Part shown: positions 32,799 to 41,885 of the stretch, one piece after another
Layout of the letters: each line of letters begins with the position of its first letter
How positions within the stretch are numbered: position 1 is the stretch's first letter
Source of the DNA: Phycisphaeraceae bacterium D3-23
GTDB taxonomy: Bacteria > Planctomycetota > Phycisphaerae > Phycisphaerales > Phycisphaeraceae
DNA length: 64,000 nucleotides
Direction of reading: 5' to 3'
Assembly: GCA_039555135.1 (NCBI GenBank)
Contig: CP114179.1
Location: 4,092,001 to 4,156,000, forward strand
The notes under the pieces: generated by a model
Seen by the model: only the letters and a program-made list of their open reading frames with translations
Database searches by the model: none
What the model was told of the DNA's origin: nothing
Made by a program: the position numbers and the translations under genes

Positions 32799-33503
32799 TT
32801 AGCGTCGTCGGCGGAGCATGGCCAGGCCGCCGAGGCCGAGCAGGGCGAAGGAGCCGGGCTCGGGGGTGATGACGCCGGCGAAGATGAAGTCGGGGTCGGA
32901 GGTGCTGGAGCCGGTATCGAGGTTTTCGATGCGGACGGTCGTGAGCACATCGCCGGAGCTAAGGCCGCCGATGGCCAAGAGGTCGTAGACGATCTGGTTG
33001 GTGTCTTCGGCACCGGTGCCGGGGTACGTCGTGGCGGGGAGGTGGGTGGCGACCGCGGCGCTTGCGTCGACGAACGCGCCGCCGTTGAACGAGACACGGA
33101 AGCTGGTGCCCTCGACATCGACGCCGGTGGAGCTGCTGGTGATCTCGTAGATGATGAACTGGCTGTTGGCGGCGGTGATGGTGATCCCGGTGCCGTAGTT
33201 GAGCTGGAGCCAGTCGGGGCCGGCGGAGCCGGTGCTGTTGAGCGAGACCTGGTCGCCGGGGTCGCTGCCGAACTGGCCCGAGGCGAGTTCGCCGAGGGTG
33301 ACCATATCGACGCCGACGGCGTTGTCCCAGAGCTTGCCATCAAACGCGACGCTGCCGTCGGCACGGTAAGTGACCGATGCGCCGGTGAACTGGTCGAGTT
33401 CAAAAGAGTTGCCGTTGATGTTGACGACGCTGGCACTTGCCGTAGTGGCCAAGCCAGCGCCGACAGCCGCGAGGGCGGCAACGATACAGATACGACTTGT
33501 CAT
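32799..33503 (-). CDS. Secreted PEP-CTERM protein
   Basis: 234 residues. Signal peptide (ICIVAALAAVGAGLATTASA), then a beta-rich domain of about 185 residues (VVNINGNSFELDQFTGASVT, LQLNYGTGITITAANSQFII, SFRVSFNGGAFVDASAAV) and a TPEPGSFALLGLGGLAMLRRRR tail. No dockerin repeats. Surface or exopolymer-associated location is likely. Start at the ATG with GAGG upstream; the in-frame extension to 33605 is rejected. Monocistronic with its own terminator. Confidence 0.85.
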   Translation of the reverse strand: MTSRICIVAALAAVGAGLATTASASVVNINGNSFELDQFTGASVTYRADGSVAFDGKLWDNAVGVDMVTLGELASGQFGSDPGDQVSLNSTGSAGPDWLQLNYGTGITITAANSQFIIYEITSSSTGVDVEGTSFRVSFNGGAFVDASAAVATHLPATTYPGTGAEDTNQIVYDLLAIGGLSSGDVLTTVRIENLDTGSSTSDPDFIFAGVITPEPGSFALLGLGGLAMLRRRR

Positions 33504-33833
33504 AACGCCTCTTTTCTCCGCCAAAGCGGATGGCATCGGTTCCCAAAACTCCCTACCCCGGTGATGCCCCCTGGAGAGTAGGCCGCAGCGATTCCGTCGC
33601 CGCATAGTGTGCTATAGGATACGAAATTTTGCGGGTGGGTGTTACACATTTCTCGTTTTTATTGGTCGTTAGTGCCAATGTATTACGGCTAAGGGTTGCC
33701 TGTCGTGTCCTGGAGCAGGGTCCGGCCGGACAAGGGCCTAACCAACCTGTCAGTGACTCCGAAGATGCGGCCGAAGTTGGGGTTGTTTGGGGTGTCAGCG
33801 TGGCTTTGGGTGAGGTTGAAGCAATGAAGTAAA
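33504..33833. other. Intergenic, about 330 bp
   Basis: No confident gene. A TTG-started plus-strand frame of 67 codons (33629-33832) ends just before the hairpin at 33834 but has no other support. Confidence 0.5.
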
Positions 33834-33862
33834 GCCCGGCCGTAGCTATGGCCGGGCTTTGT
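33834..33862 (-). terminator. Terminator of the 33893-34342 gene (bidirectional hairpin)
   Basis: Stem AAAGCCCGGCC/GGCCGGGCTTT, loop GTAGCTAT. Confidence 0.75.
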
Positions 33863-33892
33863 GGGTTGGATTCTCTTGAGGGCGGGTGTGCG

Positions 33893-34342
33893 TCAGTCAC
33901 GGTGGGTCGCTTCGGCGGCGCTGAGCGAGATAATGACGTACTGGCCGGGCTGAATCTCTCGGGTGATGGTGAGGGTGCCGTTCTCGACGCGGTAGGTGCT
34001 TTGTTCCGTGACCTTGTCGCTGTTGAGTGTGATGGCGAGGTTGGGACCGTCGGCTTGGTAGACGCCCTGGTCGGCGAGCTGGCCCTGGAAGTACATGCGG
34101 ATGGTGCCATCGGCGTCGAAGGCGAAGGCCATCGCGCCGGCGGGGGCGTGTTCGGTCTGGCCGTTGAATGAGATACTGACGAGTTCCCAATGGCCCTGGA
34201 TGTCGTCGGCTTCGACGGTCTGAGGCATGTGTTCGCGGTCGGGCAGCGGGGCGGGCGCGGGGCGGGGGGCGGCGTTGGCCACCGAGGCGAAGAGCACGAT
34301 GGCGGTGGCGAAGAGGGCGACGGTGAGGGATCGGATGGTCAT
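33893..34342 (-). CDS. Small exported protein with lipocalin-like features
   Basis: 149 residues with a signal peptide (LTVALFATAIVLFASVANAA) and a Pro-rich linker. The mature part begins DIQGHWELVSISFNGQ and continues with AMAFAFDADGTIRMYFQG and TYRVENGTLTITR, a pattern typical of small lipocalin-like or TIGR03067-type beta domains often found in planctomycetes. No catalytic residue is seen. Start has AGGAG 9 nt upstream. Confidence 0.78.
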   Translation of the reverse strand: MTIRSLTVALFATAIVLFASVANAAPRPAPAPLPDREHMPQTVEADDIQGHWELVSISFNGQTEHAPAGAMAFAFDADGTIRMYFQGQLADQGVYQADGPNLAITLNSDKVTEQSTYRVENGTLTITREIQPGQYVIISLSAAEATHRD

Positions 34343-34432
34343 GGTGGGGTCTCCTGTAGAGGGTGGTGATTGGTTTCCACGTAGACATGCGACAATACGG
34401 GCCGGGTGGGGCCATGGTGATTGAAAAAAGTT

Positions 34433-34467
34433 GAGGGGCCCGGCCGAGGCGTCGGCCGGGCTTTAGG
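34433..34467 (-). terminator. Terminator of the M14 carboxypeptidase-like gene
   Basis: Stem AGCCCGGCCGA/TCGGCCGGGC overlapping the stop codon, then TCAACTTTTTT on the minus strand. Confidence 0.75.
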
Positions 34468-37048
34468 CGGTGCGGCGTTGGCGTAAAGCGAGACCGAGTG
34501 CGAGCGTGAGCAAGGCGACTGTACCGGGCTCGGGGATGTTGACGCCCGGGGCGTCGCCGATAGACCAGTTGCTGAGGGTGAGTTGGAGGTCGGCGTTGTT
34601 GACCCGGCCGTCGCCGGTGAAGTCGCCCTCGTCGAAGACGCCGGCGGTGACGGTGTCGCCCCAGTTGGCGAGGAGGAGGTCGAGGTCTTCGACGCCGACG
34701 AAGTCGTCGCCGGTCGCGTCGCCTGCGTAGCGGACGGTGGCGTTGAGACGTTCGATGGCCACGCCATCCACGATGTATTCGAGGGACCAGCCCAGCTGGG
34801 CATCGTCGAAGATGGCGTGGTCGACTTGGTCGAAGCTGCCGTTGAGGTTGGCCCCGGCGATCAGCAGCGCGACCTCGCCGAGCGCGGCGCTGCCGTCGTC
34901 GGCGAAGGCGAGCGTGCCCGCGAGGTCGACAAGGAGCGCGGACTCGACCGCGCCGGCGGTGGTGTGGGTCAGGGTGCTGGCGTCGTCGAGCAGTAGCGTA
35001 TCGATCCGCACGGCGGAGCCGACCAAGAGCGTGCCGCCCGCGCTGTTGAGCAGGTCGATGTTGCTCGGCGTTGTACCGGCGAGCGCCTGGGTGAGGCGCA
35101 GCTCTGCCCCGCTGCCGAGCAGGTCGACGCGGCTGGTAGTGAGCGTGGACGAGACTTCGAGAATCGCGGCGTGCTCGTGACCGACGATTTGGACATTGTC
35201 GGCGGCGAGCGCGCCCATGGCAGCCCCGGGTGTCGCGGGCCCGACATGCGCGTTTTCGATGTGGAGCGTGCCTGCGATCGTGAGGTCGGCGCCGGCTTGC
35301 AGGTTGAACGTGAGGGGCTGGGGCGTGCCGCGTGTGGTGGGCGCGTTGTGGTAGCCGAAGACGGTGAGGGCGCTGAGTGTGGTGTTGGAAGTGGGGCCGA
35401 TGAATGGGCCACCGCCTGCTGCGATGAGGGCGTGGCTGCTTGCGGAGGGCGCGGCGGTGGTTTGCTGGGTCAGCGTCTGCCAGCCCGCGCTGTTCCAGCT
35501 GCGCGGCGACGTTTCGTTGTAGACAACGGTGTTCGTTGGCAGCAGCACGGACGCGAGGGCGCGGGCGTAGTCTTCGCCATGGCCGAGGTAGAGCTGTTCC
35601 ACGGCTTGCGGCGTTGGGAGCTGTGCCGACTGATGCGCGACGCCGACCTCGGGGGTGAACGAGTGCTCGGCGTCGAGCTCGCCGCCCTGCAGGAACGCCC
35701 AGCGCTCGGCGATGCCGGGGTGCGAGCCGTTGGCGCCGTTGATGATGTCGCTGTTGTTCATCCCCGTTAGGGCTTGCAGGGCGCTGATGAAGTCGCCGTT
35801 GCTGCCGGATTCGAAAACCTCGAAGGGCGTGTTGTCGCCGCCGCCCCCGGCCGGGTAGCCGTGGAAGTCAAAGAAGTAGTCGATGTTGGTGAGCGGGTTG
35901 GGCGCATCAGGGTCGTCGCTGGTGTCGCGGATGATGGCGTCGCGGACGGTGTCGGCGTTGTCGTAGGGCTGCGCGCTGCCGGTGCGGTCCCACACGCGGT
36001 TGTGGTCGATGATGCGGATGTGCTCGCTGTCCGTGCCGGTGTCGATGAAGGCCGGTGTCTGGCCAAAGCCCTGGGCCGAGTCGTTGCCGCGCGTCTGGCC
36101 CAGCGCCCGGCCCTCGGGGTCGACGATCGGATAGACATGGAACTCGGCCCGGTCGAGCAAGAGTTCGGCGATCGGATGCCCCGACGTGAGGAAATCGACC
36201 ATGCCCTGCATCGCGATATTGGCCTGATGCTCGGAGGCGTGGTTGCCGCCCATCAGGACGACCTGTTGCTTGTCGGCGTCGTCGACGAAGGTATCAGTCA
36301 CGCGGTAGGCGAGCAGGTCGTGGCCGGTGTCGACCGTGACCGTGCCGCTGCTTCCCGGGCGGTTTGTGCGGATGAGGTCGGTGTGGCCCGTCGGGGTTTG
36401 GCCGATGACGCCGAACTGCTGCGGCGTCGGATTAGCGAACAGCGCGGAGGCGGTCTGCGTCACGCGCGGGTGGTTGGCGAGTGATGCGGTGTGGTCGCTC
36501 GCCATGTCAGGCGTGTAGGGCAGGCCGTAAGAGATTTGCACATCGCCGAGCGACGGATCGAACGCCCCGTCGTTGCGGAAGCTGTAGATGCTCCCGGCCT
36601 GTGTCGTGACATCAAAGAACTGCCAGCCGCCGCCACCGGAGGTGGGGTCCCCGTTTACATCGACGTAGCGGTAAACAGGCGAGTAGGTCGTGCCGTAGCT
36701 GCCGAACCACGCCTGCGACGTATTGACCTGAAACGTCGGCCGCAGCCCGCCAAGGTTCCCGGCCTCGATCGCCCACCACCAGTGGTCGTTCGAGACCGAC
36801 AGCGGCGGGTTGCTGCTCTGCGCGTTTTCGGGCGCGATCACCGACCACCGCACCGGCTCGATCGTGATGATGTCGTCGATCGCGCTGCCGGTATGGTTTT
36901 GATCGTGGTCGATCGACCAGTACGAGCCGGACTGGAACGCATCGTTGAAGGTGACGTTTTGCTGCGACTGTGCAGGCGTCGAGCATATGCACAGCGCGAG
37001 TGCCGCGCCGAGGATCGCCTGGGTGCTGGGTTTCTCCGCTCCTCGCAT
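34463..37048 (-). CDS. Secreted M14-type zinc carboxypeptidase-like protein with dockerin-like and PEP-CTERM ends
   Basis: 861 residues with a signal peptide. The M14 domain has the zinc motif HxxE in GGNHASEHQAN (near residue 268), a later zinc His in FFDFHGYP, and a possible catalytic Glu in the HSFTPEVG segment. About 350 beta-rich residues follow (TLHIENAHVGPATPG), then EF-hand repeats (DATGDDFVGVEDLDLLLANW, DFTGDGRVNNADLQLTLSNW) and IPEPGTVALLTLALGLALRQRR. Likely exported and able to act on peptides at the cell surface or outside. TAGACT lies 6 nt before the ATG. Confidence 0.85.
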   Translation of the reverse strand: MRGAEKPSTQAILGAALALCICSTPAQSQQNVTFNDAFQSGSYWSIDHDQNHTGSAIDDIITIEPVRWSVIAPENAQSSNPPLSVSNDHWWWAIEAGNLGGLRPTFQVNTSQAWFGSYGTTYSPVYRYVDVNGDPTSGGGGWQFFDVTTQAGSIYSFRNDGAFDPSLGDVQISYGLPYTPDMASDHTASLANHPRVTQTASALFANPTPQQFGVIGQTPTGHTDLIRTNRPGSSGTVTVDTGHDLLAYRVTDTFVDDADKQQVVLMGGNHASEHQANIAMQGMVDFLTSGHPIAELLLDRAEFHVYPIVDPEGRALGQTRGNDSAQGFGQTPAFIDTGTDSEHIRIIDHNRVWDRTGSAQPYDNADTVRDAIIRDTSDDPDAPNPLTNIDYFFDFHGYPAGGGGDNTPFEVFESGSNGDFISALQALTGMNNSDIINGANGSHPGIAERWAFLQGGELDAEHSFTPEVGVAHQSAQLPTPQAVEQLYLGHGEDYARALASVLLPTNTVVYNETSPRSWNSAGWQTLTQQTTAAPSASSHALIAAGGGPFIGPTSNTTLSALTVFGYHNAPTTRGTPQPLTFNLQAGADLTIAGTLHIENAHVGPATPGAAMGALAADNVQIVGHEHAAILEVSSTLTTSRVDLLGSGAELRLTQALAGTTPSNIDLLNSAGGTLLVGSAVRIDTLLLDDASTLTHTTAGAVESALLVDLAGTLAFADDGSAALGEVALLIAGANLNGSFDQVDHAIFDDAQLGWSLEYIVDGVAIERLNATVRYAGDATGDDFVGVEDLDLLLANWGDTVTAGVFDEGDFTGDGRVNNADLQLTLSNWSIGDAPGVNIPEPGTVALLTLALGLALRQRRTA

Positions 37049-37054
37049 CGTGTA

Positions 37055-37060
37055 AGTCTA
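37055..37060 (-). promoter_or_regulatory. -10-like hexamer for leaderless M14 gene
   Basis: TAGACT on the minus strand ends 6 nt before the ATG at 37048. Confidence 0.45.
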
Positions 37061-37098
37061 CAGCGCGGATCGGGGGATTGGAACTGATTGAAGCGATA

Positions 37099-37128
37099 AT
37101 GCCCGGGGGAGGCCTCCCCCGGGCTTTA
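37099..37128 (-). terminator. Terminator of accA
   Basis: Perfect 12-bp stem GCCCGGGGGAGG/CCTCCCCCGGGC, 30 bp past the accA stop. Confidence 0.75.
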
Positions 37129-37157
37129 GGCGGTTGTTTTGTAGAAGTCGGCGGCCG

Positions 37158-38165
37158 CTACTCGCTCAGCTCGCCGATCTTCCGAAGCCGGTCATAGCGC
37201 TTTTTCACGAGATTTTCGACCTTGAAGCGTTTGAGGTCGCGAATGGTCTGGACGAGGTATTGCTCCAGGCGGTCGGCCATGGCGCTGGGCCGGCGGTACG
37301 CGCTTCCCAGCGGCTCCTCGATGATGTCGTCGACCGTGCCCAGCTTGAGGTTGTCCTTCGCGGTGAGCTTTAGGGCCTCGGCGGCGTCGGCGTTGGTCTC
37401 TGGGGTCGCCTGCTTCCACAAGATCGCGGCGCAGCCCTCGGGCGAGATCACGCTGTACCAGGCGTACTCGAGCATGGCCATGCGGTCGGCGACGCCGATG
37501 CCCAGTGCGCCGCCCGAGCCGCCTTCGCCGATGACGACGCTGACGATTGGGGTCTTGAGCCGGGCCATCTCGCGCAGGTTTACAGCGATGGCCTCGGCCT
37601 GCCCGCGCTCCTCCGCGCCGATGCCGGGGTATGCGCCGGGCGTATCGACAAACGTCACGACGGGCAGCCCGAACTTCTCCGCGAGCTTCATGCACCGCAA
37701 CGCCTTGCGGTAGCCCTCGGGGTGTGCGCAGCCGAAGTTCGCCTTGATCTTGTCGGCCGTGTCCTTGCCCTTGTGGTGCCCGACGACCATCACCTTGTGC
37801 GGGCCGATGCGCCCGAAGCCACAGCGGATGGCGTGGTCGTCGCCGTAGTGCCGGTCGCCATGCAACTCGGAAAAGTCCTTGACGAAGGCGTGGATGTAGT
37901 CCATCGTCTGCGGGCGGAACGGGTGACGCGCGGCTTTGACCGTATTGCCCGCGGAGAGCCCCTTGTAGATCTTCTTGAGCATCGCGGTGTGCGACTGGCG
38001 GAGCTTGCGGATCTCCGCGCCCAGATCGACGTTGGGGTCCAACCCGGTGCCCGAGCGGTTGGGGTCGTTCTGGATTTCGAGCTCGGTGATCTGGCGCTCG
38101 AGCGCGAGCAGGGGCCGTTCAAACTCGAGCTCGAAGGTGCCGGTGTATTCGTTGAGCTGGGTCAT
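37158..38165 (-). CDS. accA: Acetyl-CoA carboxylase carboxyltransferase subunit alpha
   Basis: 335 residues. Full-length AccA: N-terminal helical part (LEFERPLLALERQITELE), HPFRPQTMDYI, GDRHYGDDHAIRCGFGRI, GHHKGKDTADKIKANFGCAHPEGYRKALR, FVDTPGAYPGIGAEERGQAEAIA and the GEGGSGGALGIGVADR glycine-rich oxyanion region. It transfers CO2 from carboxybiotin to acetyl-CoA together with AccD, the first step of fatty acid synthesis. accD is not adjacent. Divergent from tyrA with a 96-bp gap. Confidence 0.96.
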   Translation of the reverse strand: MTQLNEYTGTFELEFERPLLALERQITELEIQNDPNRSGTGLDPNVDLGAEIRKLRQSHTAMLKKIYKGLSAGNTVKAARHPFRPQTMDYIHAFVKDFSELHGDRHYGDDHAIRCGFGRIGPHKVMVVGHHKGKDTADKIKANFGCAHPEGYRKALRCMKLAEKFGLPVVTFVDTPGAYPGIGAEERGQAEAIAVNLREMARLKTPIVSVVIGEGGSGGALGIGVADRMAMLEYAWYSVISPEGCAAILWKQATPETNADAAEALKLTAKDNLKLGTVDDIIEEPLGSAYRRPSAMADRLEQYLVQTIRDLKRFKVENLVKKRYDRLRKIGELSE

Positions 38166-38248
38166 GGTGGTGGTCGTGGTGGGGATCGCGGATCGGGCCG
38201 ACGAGTCGGGCTATCCCGGAGATCGGGCAGGCCCGGCGGCAAACCTGA

Positions 38249-38254
38249 TAGTTT
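38249..38254 (+). promoter_or_regulatory. -10-like hexamer for leaderless tyrA
   Basis: TAGTTT ends 7 nt before the ATG at 38262; no Shine-Dalgarno. Confidence 0.4.
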
Positions 38255-38261
38255 ACCCGCG

Positions 38262-39137
38262 ATGAGCGAATCCATGCCATTTCACACCGAGACGCTGGTG
38301 ATCGTCGGCCCCGGGCTGCTGGGAACGAGCGTGGCCTTGGGGCTGCGCGAGCGCGGCTTCGCGGGCCGGATCGTCGGGGTCGGCCGACGGCCCGAGACAC
38401 TCGCCCAGGCCGAGCAGACCGGCGGGTACGACGAAATGACAGCCGACCTCCCCGGCGCGATCGCGCGGGCGTCATTGGTCCTGATCGCGGTGCCACTCTC
38501 GGGGTTCCGGGCGGTGTTCCAGCAGATCGCCGCGCACGGCCAGCCCGGCCTGATCATCACCGACGTCGGCTCAACCAAGGCCAGCGTGATCGCCGATGCC
38601 AGGGCCCATCTCTCGGACCTGACTCGCGTGATCGGCGCTCACCCGATGGCTGGGGCCGAGACGCAGGGGCCCGCCGGGGCAAGGCCGGACCTGTTTATGG
38701 GTCGGCCGTGCGTGATGACCGTCGCCTCAACCGACGACCTTGAGGCTGTTGCGACGGTCGAATCGCTGTGGCAGACGTTGGGGATGCGGCTGCTGCGGAT
38801 GACGCCCGAAGAGCATGACGACCAGGTCGCGGTGGTGAGTCATATGCCGCATCTGGCGTCGGTGATGCTGATGATGGTGGCTGAGAAGCTGGGTGGGCTG
38901 GGGGTCGCGTCGAGCGGATTTCGCGATACGACTCGCCTTGCCAGTAGCAATCCACCCATGCGAGCCGATATCATAGAGGCCAACCGGGCGAGCATCCGTA
39001 ACGCTCTCTCGGCCTTCCGCGTCGCGTGTGACGATATGGACCGCCTTCTCGAAGCGGGCGATCACGACGCCATCACACGCATGCTCGAACGGGTCAAGTC
39101 CGCGCGCGAGCGCTGGCTCGACTCGGCGGGGGGATAG
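38262..39137 (+). CDS. tyrA: Prephenate/arogenate dehydrogenase
   Basis: 291 residues. N-terminal Rossmann motif VIVGPGLLGTSVALGLRERG, then VLIAVPLSGF, DVGSTKASV, GAHPMAGAETQGP (catalytic His region) and VVSHMPHLASVML; a helical dimerisation domain ends the protein. It oxidatively decarboxylates prephenate or arogenate on the tyrosine route with NAD(P). The in-frame reading upstream to 37722 lies over accA and is rejected. Works with pheA at 51012 in the same branch. Confidence 0.92.
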   Translation: MSESMPFHTETLVIVGPGLLGTSVALGLRERGFAGRIVGVGRRPETLAQAEQTGGYDEMTADLPGAIARASLVLIAVPLSGFRAVFQQIAAHGQPGLIITDVGSTKASVIADARAHLSDLTRVIGAHPMAGAETQGPAGARPDLFMGRPCVMTVASTDDLEAVATVESLWQTLGMRLLRMTPEEHDDQVAVVSHMPHLASVMLMMVAEKLGGLGVASSGFRDTTRLASSNPPMRADIIEANRASIRNALSAFRVACDDMDRLLEAGDHDAITRMLERVKSARERWLDSAGG

Positions 39138-39160
39138 ATGCGCTACTTCAGGAGACCGCG

Positions 39161-40312
39161 ATGACGAACTGGTACGCCTTACCGACCGCCCTGTTGTTGA
39201 CTTTGTCGATCCCGACCTTTGCCGATGACGAGGGCGAAGCGCTCTTCGCGGAAGAAGAAGAGAAGCCGGCTCAGGCGGCAACGGCACAGGATGGCGATGA
39301 AGCCACTGCCCTGTTTGATGCGGATGGAGATGCGGTCGGCGAGGTTGTCGTTGACGAAGAACAAACCGAGCCCACCACCGAAGAGCTGCAAGCCCAGGCA
39401 CGCGAACTCAACCAGCAGCTCCAGCAGGTCCAGACCGAGCTGCGTCAGCTTAATATGCAGCAGGGCAACGGCCGTGCCCCTGTCGGCATCATCGAAAGCA
39501 TTGTCCTCCCCGAAGACCCGAGTCGGACCGATTGCGAGGCGTTCATCGCAGAACTCGAAGAGGCGACCCAGGGACAAAACTCCTTCTCGACCAACGACCC
39601 GCAAGTGGCGAAACTCGCAGAGATCCCTGCCGAGCATGTCGACCTGCTGATCGGCGCGACGACAGGCCGATCGCCGCTGCGCTACCACGCGTCGTACGCG
39701 ATGCGCGAGATGGACTTCAGCATCCTGCGCGACCGGATCGATACGCTCTTGCGTGAACAGCCGGCGATGATCGGCGTCGTCGTGACGCAGGGCTGGGCCC
39801 ACGACGCCCGCCTCGCCATCGCCGACAAGATCAACCAGCGTCCCACGAACCTCGGCCTCGCGTGGTTCCAGGCCGCATGCGAACTTAACGACCCGGCGCT
39901 CCACGACGCGCTCCACGACTGCGTCCTGCAGACCCGAAACTTCACGCAAGTCATCCAGATGCTCGAGGGCATGGCCGACTACGACGTCGAGCGCACCGTC
40001 GCCGCGCTCTGGGAACGCAGCCTGGAAGACCCCTCCAGCAGCAGCAAGTACCAGGTCGCGACGGTTGCGGTCCGGTTTGGCTACGTCGGTGCACTCGAGG
40101 AACTCATCAACCAGCTCAACCGCCGCAGCACCTACTACAACAACAACGGCGAAAACACCTACGACATGCAGCGCGTCACCCTGATGCGATACATCGACTG
40201 CACCGGCAGCATCTCGGAAATCGCACAGTGGCTGGCCCAGCACAAGGACGAACTCGTGTTCGACCATGTCACTCAGCGCTACCTGCTGCCCGAGCAACTT
40301 GAGCAGTTCTAA
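39161..40312 (+). CDS. Exported protein of unknown function with coiled coil and helical repeats
   Basis: 383 residues. Start has AGGAG 8 nt upstream. Signal peptide (LPTALLLTLSIPTFA), an acidic stretch, and a coiled coil at about residues 74-100 (EELQAQARELNQQLQQVQTE). The remaining 260 residues look like HEAT/armadillo-type helical repeats. No catalytic motif. Follows tyrA by 24 bp and so may be cotranscribed. Confidence 0.7.
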   Translation: MTNWYALPTALLLTLSIPTFADDEGEALFAEEEEKPAQAATAQDGDEATALFDADGDAVGEVVVDEEQTEPTTEELQAQARELNQQLQQVQTELRQLNMQQGNGRAPVGIIESIVLPEDPSRTDCEAFIAELEEATQGQNSFSTNDPQVAKLAEIPAEHVDLLIGATTGRSPLRYHASYAMREMDFSILRDRIDTLLREQPAMIGVVVTQGWAHDARLAIADKINQRPTNLGLAWFQAACELNDPALHDALHDCVLQTRNFTQVIQMLEGMADYDVERTVAALWERSLEDPSSSSKYQVATVAVRFGYVGALEELINQLNRRSTYYNNNGENTYDMQRVTLMRYIDCTGSISEIAQWLAQHKDELVFDHVTQRYLLPEQLEQF

Positions 40313-40427
40313 ATCTGCCTCGCTCCGATTGATGCTTCTCGCAATAGCCGCACCGCGACGCGGTGCCGGTGCCTTGCCAGCACCGCACCAATTGCGAACG
40401 CGCGGCCAACAACATTGAGCCCTGCGA

Positions 40428-40433
40428 TACACT
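40428..40433 (+). promoter_or_regulatory. -10-like hexamer for leaderless proC
   Basis: TACACT ends 6 nt before the ATG at 40440, which favours this ATG over that at 40434. Confidence 0.45.
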
Positions 40434-40439
40434 ATGCCC

Positions 40440-41243
40440 ATGGCACACACGCTCGGCTTCATCGGCTGCGGGAACATGGCCCAGGCGATCGCGCATGCCG
40501 CGATCCGGCAGGGCGTCGTCCCCGCCAGTGAGATCATCGCCTCCAACCCCTCCGCGCCCAAGCGTGAGCTGTTCGCGTCGTGGGGCTGTGACACCACGGA
40601 CGACAACACCGCCGTCGTGCGCAGCGCGAAACAGGTCGTGCTCGGCGTCAAGCCGCAGGTGTTCCCGTCGGTCGCGCCAACACTGAGGGACGACCTCACC
40701 GACGAGCACGTGCTGATCTCGGTGATGGCGGGGCTGAGTGGTGCGCGGATCGCGGAGTTGGTCGGTCGGCCCTGCCGGGTGGTGCGTGCGATGCCCAACA
40801 CGCCGCTGCTCGTAGGCCGGGGCGCGACCGGCGTCGCCCGCTGCGACAACGCGCAGCCCGGGGACGAGGCGCTGGCGATGCGGCTCTTTGAGGCAGGCGG
40901 GCTGGCGATCCGGGTTGAAGAAAACCAGATCAACGCGGTCGCCGCCGTCTCCGGTTCGGGCCCGGCCTACATCTTCCTCCTCGCCGAGGCCATGCAGCAG
41001 GCCGCCGAGGAACTCGGCCTCGCCGAGCACGCGGAATCGCTCGTGACGCAGACCCTGCTCGGCGCCGCCAAGCTCTTAGCCGACAGCGAGGATGATGCAC
41101 CGACCCTCCGCCGCAAGGTGACTTCACCCAAGGGCACGACCGAGGCCGCGATCCGCGTGATGCAAGAGGCCGGGCTAGGCGCTACAGTAGTACAGGCCAT
41201 CAAGGCCAACGTTGCCCGCAGCGAAGCACTCGCCGCGCAATGA
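40440..41243 (+). CDS. proC: Pyrroline-5-carboxylate reductase
   Basis: 267 residues. NAD(P)-binding LGFIGCGNMAQAIA at the N-terminus, LGVKPQVF, VMAGLSGARIAELVG, the RVVRAMPNTPLLVGRGATG segment and the C-terminal family signature ending LRRKVTSPKGTTEAAIRVM are all visible. It makes proline from P5C in the cytoplasm. Stands 127 bp after the 39161 gene with an own promoter-like hexamer; the alternative ATG two codons earlier lies directly after the -10 box. Confidence 0.95.
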   Translation: MAHTLGFIGCGNMAQAIAHAAIRQGVVPASEIIASNPSAPKRELFASWGCDTTDDNTAVVRSAKQVVLGVKPQVFPSVAPTLRDDLTDEHVLISVMAGLSGARIAELVGRPCRVVRAMPNTPLLVGRGATGVARCDNAQPGDEALAMRLFEAGGLAIRVEENQINAVAAVSGSGPAYIFLLAEAMQQAAEELGLAEHAESLVTQTLLGAAKLLADSEDDAPTLRRKVTSPKGTTEAAIRVMQEAGLGATVVQAIKANVARSEALAAQ

Positions 41244-41317
41244 ACCCACCACAGACGTCCCACGCCGACGCTGAGTCCGCGAAGCGTCTGGTACAAACTG
41301 ATCAGTAAACAAATCCT

Positions 41318-41794
41318 ATGAAAACCTACAACCCCGGCACCCACCTCGGCCTCCTCCTCACCCGCATCGCGCTGGGGCTCTACCTCCTGCTCGCGGGCTG
41401 GGGCAAGCTCATGGGCGAATTCAGCAACGGCTTTGGTTCGTTCTACGCCGGCGGTTTCACGAAGATGTCGCCCGACTGGCTCCCACTCTGGTTCGGCAAG
41501 CCCTACGGCTACGCGCTGCCCTGGCTCGAAGTCCTTGTCGGCGCAATGCTCATCCTCGGGCTGCTAACACGTTTCTTCTCCGCCGGCGGGTTCCTCATGC
41601 TCGCCAGCTTCACCGCCGTCAAAGTCATCAGCGCCGACCACATCACCGGCATCGGCGAAAATGAACAAGGGGTCTTCACACCCAACTACATCATGACCGT
41701 CGTCTACTTCCTGCTCATCTTTACCGGTGCGGGCGCACTCTCGCTCGACCGCCTGTTCTTCGGCAAACGCAAGGACGTCGAAGACGAAGAGTAG
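41318..41794 (+). CDS. DoxX family membrane protein
   Basis: 158 residues with four membrane helices: LLLTRIALGLYLLLAGWGKL, the long loop with WLPLWFGKPYGYALPW, LEVLVGAMLILGLLTRFFSA, LMLASFTAVKVI and YIMTVVYFLLIFTGAGALSLDRL. This layout and the GxGALSLDRL end are typical of DoxX/DoxD-related proteins, whose roles vary (quinone oxidation, redox stress). Stands between proC and ubiD on the same strand. Confidence 0.85.
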   Translation: MKTYNPGTHLGLLLTRIALGLYLLLAGWGKLMGEFSNGFGSFYAGGFTKMSPDWLPLWFGKPYGYALPWLEVLVGAMLILGLLTRFFSAGGFLMLASFTAVKVISADHITGIGENEQGVFTPNYIMTVVYFLLIFTGAGALSLDRLFFGKRKDVEDEE

Positions 41795-41885
41795 TGGCGC
41801 ACCTGCGGTAGAGCGTCGCTGCGGCGGCGACGGCTAACCCAACCACGCACCGCGCAGTTCGACCATCCGCCATCGCCCAACCGCC

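Noticed and set aside
33629-33832. 67-codon plus-strand gene before the hairpin at 33834
   Set aside because: TTG start, no ribosome site, no family; the hairpin is already explained by the minus-strand gene.
37722-38261. 180-codon N-terminal extension of tyrA
   Set aside because: It lies antisense to accA; the Rossmann motif begins right after the internal ATG, which has a TAGTTT 7 nt upstream.
39179-40933. Minus-strand frame of 584 codons over the 39161 gene and proC
   Set aside because: It covers two well-supported plus-strand genes and shows no family similarity or start signal.
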